Source: a virus
Strand: one strand, 5' to 3'
DNA length: 27,196 bases
Virus record (IMG/VR): IMGVR_UViG_3300018424_000180
Location: 1-27,196 of that record
In this document: piece by piece, positions 22,801 to 27,196 of the stretch
How positions within the stretch are numbered: position 1 is the stretch's first letter
Layout: each line of letters begins with the position of its first letter
The notes under the pieces: generated by a model
Databases searched by the model: none
What the model was told of the DNA's origin: nothing
Seen by the model: the letters and a program-made list of their open reading frames with translations, nothing else
Program-made: the position numbers and the translations under genes

Positions 22801-25592
22801 AAGGTCTCCAAGGAGCTCAAGGTAATCAAGGACTCCAAGGAGCTCAAGGTAATCAAGGACTCCAAGGTCTCCAAGGAAATCAAGGATTACAAGGTCTCCA
22901 AGGAAATCAGGGAAACCAAGGACTTCAAGGTCTCCAAGGCAATCAAGGAAACCAAGGACTTCAAGGGAATCAAGGTCTTCAAGGTAATCAAGGACTACAA
23001 GGTCTTCAAGGCAACCAAGGAAATCAAGGACTGCAGGGTCTCCAAGGTCTTCAGGGGAATCAAAATGCTCAGGGAAACCAAGGACTACAGGGTCTTCAAG
23101 GAAACCAAGGTTCTCAAGGTGTTCAGAATGCTCAGGGAAACCAAGGTCTCCAAGGTGCTCAGGGTAATCAAGGAACAGTATCTAACTTCCAAGGAACTCA
23201 GGGAGCACAAGGAACTCAAAATGCTCAAGGTCTCCAAGGTGCTTTAAGTAATTTCCAAGGAGTTCAAGGTATCGGTGGACAAGGTACTCAAGGAGCACAA
23301 GGTGTTCAGAACACTCAAGGTACTCAAGGTACTCAAGGTAATCAAGGACGCCAAGGTGCCCAAGGAACACAAGGTATTGGATCTCAAGGTCTTCAAGGAC
23401 CTTTATCAGATTTCCAAGGATCTCAAGGACTTCAAGGGAACCAAGGTATAGGCAACCAAGGAAACCAAGGTCTTCAAGGACCTTTATCAGATTTCCAAGG
23501 AACTCAAGGTGCTCAAGGTGTTCAGAATGCTCAAGGTCGTCAAGGAAATCAAGGTCTCTCTGGTTTATTTGTTGGTCAAGGCGCTCAAGGTCTTCAGGGA
23601 AACCAAGGTCGTCAAGGTCGTCAAGGTAATCAAGGTCTTGATGGAAAGTTTGCTGGACAAGGACTTCAAGGTGTTCAGGGTGTTGTCGGACAAGACGGAA
23701 GATTTCAAGGATTCTTCTATTCATTCGCTGCAATTGAAAACGGACTTCCAGGCACAAATAATCCAGGAACAGGGAACTTCACATTTAATAATGCCGTTCT
23801 ATCTTCAGTAACTAAACTCCATATTAATGAAACAACAGATGAAAATAATGATTTATCAGAATGGTTCGACTATATTACGAGCATTGGTAATTCTCCTTTA
23901 GGAGAATTTTATTTCTATCTAACAACGGATGGAAGTTCTTGGAATGGTGTAGACTTCTTCATCGTATCCGTAACAGGATCTCTCAACACTCCAGGATATA
24001 AAGAGTTTGACGCTACAATCATATCTGAGAGCCATACTCCATCAGTTAATGAAGAATATTTTGTAGTCTTTTATGCTAGAGGAAATCAAGGTGCACAGGG
24101 TACTCAAGGTCGTCAAGGATCTCAAGGCACACAAAATGCCCAAGGTCGTCAAGGTGCCCAAGGTCCTCAGGCTTCACAAGGAATGCAAGGTCTTCAAGGA
24201 CCCTTATCAGATTTCCAAGGTGCACAAGGCATTCAATCAAACCAAGGTACACAAGGTGGTCAGGGTATTCAAAATTCCCAAGGTCTTCAAGGTATTCAAG
24301 GTATTCAGGGACGGCAGGGTACTCAAGGTCCTCAAGGTGTTCAGAATTCTCAAGGACTACAGGGTACTCAGGGTATTCAAAATACCCAAGGTACTCAAGG
24401 ATTTAAAGGGGATACTGGTGGAGCAAACGTTGATATAAGCGAAAATCCACCACCATCACCAGTTAATGGTGATTTATGGTGGGATAGTGGAACTGGTCTA
24501 TTCTCAGTTTATTACGAAGATGGTGATAGTAATCAATGGGTTGAAGTTTCTGCAGGTCCTCAGGGTATTCAGGGTACTCAAGGTCCTCAAGGTGTTCAGA
24601 ATGCTCAAGGATTGCAGGGTGAAATTGGTATTAAAGGAAATCCAACAATATCTTCAACTATTCCATCAAATCCTGTTAACGGAGACTTATGGTGGGATAG
24701 TAGCGTAGGTGATTTGTTCATCTACTTTGATGATGGAACTAGTCAACAATGGGTTGCCGCAAACTCAGGAGCATATGGTCTTCAAGGTGTTCAAAACGCT
24801 CAAGGAACTCAAGGAACCCAAGGACTTCAAGGAAATCAAGGACCGCAGGGTGTTCAAGGATTTAAGGGGGATACTGGTGGTGCACAAATTGATGTATCTT
24901 CTACACCACCATCAAATCCACAAAATGGTGACTTGTGGTGGGATGACACTGTAGGAGATCTTTTCATATATTATGATGACGGAAATAGTCAACAATGGGT
25001 TGCAGCAAACTCTGGTACGTTTGGTATTCAGGGACTGCAGGGGACTCAAGGTTCTCAAGGTGTACAGGGTGCACAAGGTGTTCAAAATGCACAGGGAAAT
25101 CAAGGTCTTCAAGGTCCTGCAGGTGCAGATTCAACAGTAGCAGGTCCACCAGGTCCTACTGGTCCACCAGGTGCAGATTCAACAGTAGCAGGTCCACCAG
25201 GTCCTACTGGTCCACCAGGTCCTACTGGTCCACCAGGTCCTACTGGTCCACCAGGTCCTACTGGTCCACCAGGTCCACCAGGAGATTCATTAACTGCAGC
25301 AAATAAATCATCAAACTACACTTTAGTAGCATCGGATGATAGTAAGATGATAACCGCAACCACATCTGGTATAACTATTACAGTTCCTTCTGGTGTATTT
25401 TCTGCTGGTGATGCTGTAACTATAGTAAACAATACTAGTGGAAATATTACAATTGCCCAAGGTTCATCAGCAACCTTATATCTTGGGGGAACTGCAACTA
25501 CAGGAAATAGAACTCTTTCTCAAAGAGGAATATCTACAGTCGCTTGTGTTGCATCAAACACCTTTATTATAACTGGAGCAAGTTTAAGTTAG
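19854..25592 (+). CDS. Giant collagen-like tail fibre with Gly-X-Gln repeats, 1912 aa
   Basis: Residues 1-189 are a globular attachment region. Residues about 190-1282 are collagen-like Gly-X-Y triplets in which Y is nearly always Gln (GNQ, GLQ, GTQ). They are broken about 30 times by LSNF or LSDF inserts and by Asn, Ser or Ala replacing Gly (VQNAQG). A globular island lies at about 1283-1409 ([11 protein letters not shown] to [11 protein letters not shown]). More triplets follow, with three copies of a short NGDLWWD domain at about 1519-1720. Then comes a Pro-rich GPPGPT collagen segment (about 1753-1810) and a compact beta C-terminal domain ([20 protein letters not shown]). Probably a trimeric extended fibre. 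Phages lack an obvious prolyl hydroxylase here, so stability must come from Gln and Pro. Antisense ORFs over the repeats are artefacts. Confidence 0.85.
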   Translation: MAEYSSGRKKVRPLSGISSDRYRFLGLEQAEPNLGYPGEKTTPTGIGTVYSLITFDGASNEDRYWQETGLRFRDEGIPIGDENNVTIIDLVGAAVTATVDSGIATITVFAPSDENIGEFLFNDDNEIQPTSAIIYNKDSGFIGIGTTQPTTNFEISKAIRINNQLLDSKGNVGYAGSVLVSTGQKVEWRGQVQGAQGAQGIQGTLSNFQGLQGTLSNFQGTQGAQGTQGSQGVQNAQGNQGLQGPLSNFQGTQGLQGNQGTISNFQGSQGVLSNFQGTQGNQGAQGTQGTQGLQGLQGPLSNFQGTQGVLSNFQGTQGNQGLQGLQGLQGNQGLQGHLSNFQGTQGNQGLQGLQGNQGLQGTLSNFQGTQGRQGSQGVLSNFQGSQGVLSNFQGTQGVISNFQGTQGTQNTQGRQGAQGNQGTLSNFQGTQATQGTLSNFQGLQGSLSNFQGTQGTQGLQGNQGNQGLQGLQGNQGLQGDLSNFQGVQGNQGLQGNQGLQGDLSNFQGVQGNQGLQGNQGAQGNQGLQGNQNAQGLQGLQGIGSQGNQGVQGNQNAQGNQGIQGLQGTQGFGAQGRQGLQGNQGNQGIQGLQGTQGFGLQGRQGLQGNQGLQGNQGLQGDLSNFQGAQGNQGLQGSQGLQGDLSNFQGVQGNQGLQGNQGLQGMQGLGSQGRQGTQGLQGLQGNQNAQGTQGIQGLQGIGSQGNQGIQGLQGIQSSQGLQGTQGFGLQGRQGLQGLQGLQGLQGDLSNFQGTQGSQGVQNAQGTQGIQGLQGTLSNFQGTQGVQNSQGLSGEFAGQGLQGLQGNQGTLSNFQGTQGIQGFGNQGLQGTLSNFQGTQGNQGFQGLQGNQGLQGPLSNFQGTQGNQGLQGNQGLQGNQGLQGNQGLQGNQGLQGNQGLQGPLSNFQGVQGNQGLQGNQGIGNQGNQGLQGLQGNQGNQGLQGNQGLQGDLSNFQGVQGNQGLQGNQGLQGDLSNFQGVQGNQGLQGLQGAQGNQGLQGAQGNQGLQGLQGNQGLQGLQGNQGNQGLQGLQGNQGNQGLQGNQGLQGNQGLQGLQGNQGNQGLQGLQGLQGNQNAQGNQGLQGLQGNQGSQGVQNAQGNQGLQGAQGNQGTVSNFQGTQGAQGTQNAQGLQGALSNFQGVQGIGGQGTQGAQGVQNTQGTQGTQGNQGRQGAQGTQGIGSQGLQGPLSDFQGSQGLQGNQGIGNQGNQGLQGPLSDFQGTQGAQGVQNAQGRQGNQGLSGLFVGQGAQGLQGNQGRQGRQGNQGLDGKFAGQGLQGVQGVVGQDGRFQGFFYSFAAIENGLPGTNNPGTGNFTFNNAVLSSVTKLHINETTDENNDLSEWFDYITSIGNSPLGEFYFYLTTDGSSWNGVDFFIVSVTGSLNTPGYKEFDATIISESHTPSVNEEYFVVFYARGNQGAQGTQGRQGSQGTQNAQGRQGAQGPQASQGMQGLQGPLSDFQGAQGIQSNQGTQGGQGIQNSQGLQGIQGIQGRQGTQGPQGVQNSQGLQGTQGIQNTQGTQGFKGDTGGANVDISENPPPSPVNGDLWWDSGTGLFSVYYEDGDSNQWVEVSAGPQGIQGTQGPQGVQNAQGLQGEIGIKGNPTISSTIPSNPVNGDLWWDSSVGDLFIYFDDGTSQQWVAANSGAYGLQGVQNAQGTQGTQGLQGNQGPQGVQGFKGDTGGAQIDVSSTPPSNPQNGDLWWDDTVGDLFIYYDDGNSQQWVAANSGTFGIQGLQGTQGSQGVQGAQGVQNAQGNQGLQGPAGADSTVAGPPGPTGPPGADSTVAGPPGPTGPPGPTGPPGPTGPPGPTGPPGPPGDSLTAANKSSNYTLVASDDSKMITATTSGITITVPSGVFSAGDAVTIVNNTSGNITIAQGSSATLYLGGTATTGNRTLSQRGISTVACVASNTFIITGASLS
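20421..23697 (+). repeat. Main Gly-X-Gln collagen-like repeat tract
   Basis: About 3.3 kb of degenerate 9-bp units (GGN-NNN-CAA/CAG), often arranged as 18-bp or longer blocks such as GGAAATCAAGGTCTTCAA. Blocks containing a TTAAGTAATTTCCAA core encode the LSNFQ interruptions. Synonymous drift between copies shows an old expansion, with some recent identical copies inside it. Confidence 0.95.
22446..22535 (+). repeat. Five perfect tandem copies of an 18-bp collagen unit
   Basis: GGTCTTCAAGGAAATCAA is repeated five times without a mismatch, encoding (GLQGNQ)x5. Synonymous sites are identical across the copies, unlike most of the tract, which suggests recent slippage or recombination. Confidence 0.95.
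24405..25017 (+). repeat. Three NGDLWWD domain copies within the collagen-like fibre
   Basis: Copies at about 24405-24560, 24622-24770 and 24861-25017 share the order P-P-S-x-P-x-NGDLWWD, then a Gly turn, F-x-x-YY/YF-x-DG, and QQWV or NQWV. Two begin with FKGDTGG. Collagen triplets separate them. They look like small carbohydrate-binding or trimerisation beta domains. Copies 2 and 3 are the closest to each other. Confidence 0.85.
25111..25282 (+). repeat. Pro-rich collagen repeats (GPPGPT / GADSTVA)
   Basis: Tandem 18-bp units GGTCCACCAGGTCCTACT, plus two copies of a block encoding [16 protein letters not shown], at 25122 and 25170. The same DNA block occurs in the next collagen gene at 27080 and 27128. 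Here Pro replaces Gln at the Y position, unlike in the main tract. Confidence 0.95.
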
Positions 25593-26834
25593 ATGGCAGT
25601 CATACAACAATTTCTTTTTAATGGTGGCGGATGTAATAATGACTCTATGCCAACAAATGAATATTTTAAAGGAGGAAATGGAACTTCTGGACAAAATCTG
25701 GGGAACCTTGTTGATGTTGGTGATGGAAGGATAATAGCGTCAGCGTATAGTCAAAGTAATAGTGGACCGCGTATTTTTGATTTGGATGGAAGTAATGAAG
25801 TTGTGATGGATCGTTCTGGCGATTCAATTTGGTATTGGCCAGATTCTGGATATCTAGATTCTGGATATGATACAGCTCTTTGGGGGGCATCTGTAGCGGT
25901 GAGTAGAGATGGATCTGACAAAGTTGCTATAGGAGCTCCTATCTGGCCTACTGGATTAGGTCTTGCACCTAAAAGATGGGTTGGACTACTTAGTTGGTGG
26001 GATAGTGATGGAACAAATGGTACATATGAAGACACTTATGATTGGACAATATTTGATTTACACGCAGCATCTGTTGATATTAGAGATAATATGGTAATGG
26101 CATCATCTCCTTGGGATGGAGCTGGTTCTGGAACTAGTAGATCGGCCCCCGTTGTCCGATACGGATCAGTTTATTTTTATGAATTTGATGGAACTCTTAT
26201 TCAGAAACTAGAAGCTCCATGGTCCCCTATAGTAGATGGGGATCAATTTGGAGCTAGTGTTAGGTTTGGAGAAACAAAAATTTTAATTACTTCAATACGT
26301 AGTGGAACTAATGCAACAGTCAGTGTATATGATTTTAGCAGAAATCATGAAGTTGATATAGTCAATCCTTCAAATGCTTCTGATTCTTTTGGCGGCTACG
26401 GCGGCGGATTTAATACCGATACTAGTGCTGTTGCAGAACATAAAGGTAAAATTTACATCGGAGCACCATATAATGATACTCAAGCAACTGACGCTGGCGT
26501 AATATATAAGTATGATGTTGATGGAACGCTTGAATCAACTGTTTATGCACCATCCGCTGCGGCATCAGATCTATTTGGACATTCTGTAGCAGTTGGTGGA
26601 GGAAGAATATTTGTTGGTGCCCCAGGTCGCAACTCTAATACTGGAGCAGTAATTGTTTATGATTTAAATTTTAATCACATAGGAACTTTAACAGCATCTG
26701 ATGCTTCATCTGGTGATAAATTTGGATTTTCTGTAGCATATGGACAAGGAAAATTAGTGGTAGGAGCACCAACTAGAAATACAGATATTGGTGGAGTATA
26801 TGTATACGATACACCAACAAATTATGGTTGCTAA
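25593..26834 (+). CDS. FG-GAP / integrin-type beta-propeller protein, probable adhesin
   Basis: This 413-residue protein starts immediately after the fibre gene stop (TAGATGG). It shows about seven related blades of roughly 50 residues. The clearest are FGASVRFGETKILITS, KIYIGAPYNDT, FGHSVAVGGGRIFVGAP and FGFSVAYGQGKLVVGAP, with D/N-rich loops that suggest calcium binding as in integrin alpha FG-GAP repeats. Blades end with AGVIYKYDVDG or GAVIVYDLN strands. There is no signal peptide, as expected for a virion protein. The fibre-cluster position suggests a tip or accessory adhesin that binds a host-surface ligand, but the ligand is unknown. The stop codon is followed by a short GC-richer spacer and a late-type box. 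Confidence 0.8.
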   Translation: MAVIQQFLFNGGGCNNDSMPTNEYFKGGNGTSGQNLGNLVDVGDGRIIASAYSQSNSGPRIFDLDGSNEVVMDRSGDSIWYWPDSGYLDSGYDTALWGASVAVSRDGSDKVAIGAPIWPTGLGLAPKRWVGLLSWWDSDGTNGTYEDTYDWTIFDLHAASVDIRDNMVMASSPWDGAGSGTSRSAPVVRYGSVYFYEFDGTLIQKLEAPWSPIVDGDQFGASVRFGETKILITSIRSGTNATVSVYDFSRNHEVDIVNPSNASDSFGGYGGGFNTDTSAVAEHKGKIYIGAPYNDTQATDAGVIYKYDVDGTLESTVYAPSAAASDLFGHSVAVGGGRIFVGAPGRNSNTGAVIVYDLNFNHIGTLTASDASSGDKFGFSVAYGQGKLVVGAPTRNTDIGGVYVYDTPTNYGC

Positions 26835-26878
26835 AAAACCTGCTTGACACCTGACCCCAGTTTGGCCAACGAAACCAA

Positions 26879-26886
26879 AATAAATA
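26879..26886 (+). promoter_or_regulatory. AATAAATA box, possible late promoter for the next fibre gene
   Basis: AATAAATA ends 16 nt before the ATG at 26903, in the only non-coding gap over 30 nt of the fibre cluster. It matches the T4 late box in seven of eight positions. The gap also holds TTGACA at 26844-26849, but no -10 at the right distance, so the late-type box is preferred. Confidence 0.5.
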
Positions 26887-26902
26887 ATCAAAAAAGTAGA
26901 TA

Positions 26903-27196
26903 ATGGCCATCAATTTTCCCAATTCACCATCACTAAATGATATTCATACAGACGGTGATAGAGAGTGGCAATGGGATGGGACTGTTTGGAAAAGGATAGG
27001 TTTTGCTGGTCCGCCAGGTCCTGCTGGTCCGCCAGGTCCTGATGGTCCTACAGGTCCTGATGGCCCTACAGGTCCACCAGGTGCAGATTCAACAGTAGCA
27101 GGTCCACCAGGTCCACCAGGTCCAGCAGGTGCAGATTCAACAGTAGCAGGTCCACCAGGTCCACCAGGTCCTACTGGTCCACCAGGTGCAGATTCA
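26903..27196 (+). CDS. Collagen-like tail fibre, N-terminal 98 residues (3' end outside window)
   Basis: The frame starts at ATG 26903 and stays open to the end of the window. Residues 1-34 form a small domain ([19 protein letters not shown], then [13 protein letters not shown]), a typical start of cyanophage collagen-type fibre proteins. Its W-x-W-DG-x-x-W pattern resembles the NGDLWWD domains of the preceding fibre. From residue 35 it is pure [12 protein letters not shown] triplets with GADSTVA inserts, nearly identical in DNA to the end of the 1912-aa gene. A late-type box lies just upstream. The product length is unknown. Confidence 0.85.
   Translation, partial: MAINFPNSPSLNDIHTDGDREWQWDGTVWKRIGFAGPPGPAGPPGPDGPTGPDGPTGPPGADSTVAGPPGPPGPAGADSTVAGPPGPPGPTGPPGADS
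27007..27196 (+). repeat. Pro-rich collagen repeat shared with the upstream fibre gene
   Basis: Units such as GGTCCACCAGGTCCACCA, plus GADSTVA-encoding blocks at 27080 and 27128 and a third cut by the window end. The core GGTGCAGATTCAACAGTAGC is identical to the copies at 25122 and 25170. Confidence 0.95.

Noticed and set aside
20421-23697. CRISPR-like regular repeats
   Set aside because: The units are in-frame coding collagen triplets without unique spacers of constant length and without cas genes nearby.
21148-23757. Long minus-strand and alternate-frame ORFs (up to 341 codons) over the collagen tract
   Set aside because: They are shadows of the 9-bp repeat: a repeat with no stop in one frame stays open in others. 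Their translations are monotonous Leu/Glu/Asp repeats without start signals or a sensible context.
26844-26849. TTGACA as a -35 box before the last fibre gene
   Set aside because: No TATAAT-like element lies 16-18 bp downstream (the sequence there is CCAACGAAACC). The late-type AATAAATA box nearer the start is a better candidate.
26827-26870. Terminator after the propeller gene
   Set aside because: Only a 4-bp match (GGTT/AACC) and a short TTGGCCAA palindrome are present, with no stable stem or T-run.

Overview
The window looks like part of the genome of a T4-like marine cyanophage (cyanomyovirus; host probably Synechococcus or Prochlorococcus). Evidence: a gp32 C-terminus, T4-type neck, baseplate and hub genes (4, 53, 48, 54, 26, 51-like, 27, 5), and AT-rich, tightly packed genes with 1-nt overlaps. 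The virion genes are followed by very long modular tail fibres, one with Gly-X-Gln collagen-like repeats. All assignments come from reading the translations and from remembered family patterns. No database search was run.

Layout. (1) 1-423: the 3' end of the ssDNA-binding protein gene 32, then a hairpin and a small membrane protein gene (502-783). (2) 771-3330, minus strand: a four-gene run read 4, conserved unknown, 48, 53. It holds a head-completion nuclease-fold protein, the tail-tube cap and a baseplate wedge subunit. (3) 3331-3370: a 40-bp divergent promoter region with mirror-image CTAAATA boxes. (4) 3371-12676, plus strand: the baseplate hub and tail core. It encodes a gp54-like tube initiator, gp26, a 57-codon gp51-like ORF, two tape-measure-like proteins (the second with two wall-degrading domains), a gp27-like hub, a gp5-like OB-fold hub and a separate beta-helical needle. 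(5) 12686-27196: adhesion genes, namely a 2168-aa modular fibre, a 216-aa structural protein, a 1912-aa collagen-like fibre, a 413-aa seven-repeat FG-GAP protein and the start of another collagen-like fibre that runs off the end.

The most notable observation is at the 26/51 junction (4993-5036). Gene 26 ends in an in-phase T_TTT_TTC slippery heptamer. A 4-nt spacer and a 12-bp stem-loop follow, and the stem contains the start codon of the downstream ORF. A -1 slip would produce a 298-residue gp26-gp51 fusion just upstream of the tape-measure-like genes. This is the architecture of the G/GT tail-assembly chaperone frameshift of lambda-type phages, which I do not recall being described for T4-like phages.

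Together the genes account for tail-tube initiation and capping, hub assembly, wall penetration and host recognition. The T4 gp5 functions appear redistributed: the OB fold, needle and wall hydrolase lie on three different proteins, and the hydrolase is a lambda-endolysin-like transglycosylase plus an M23 peptidase. No tRNA, CRISPR, integrase or insertion sequence was seen. No stretch over 300 bases lacks a gene.
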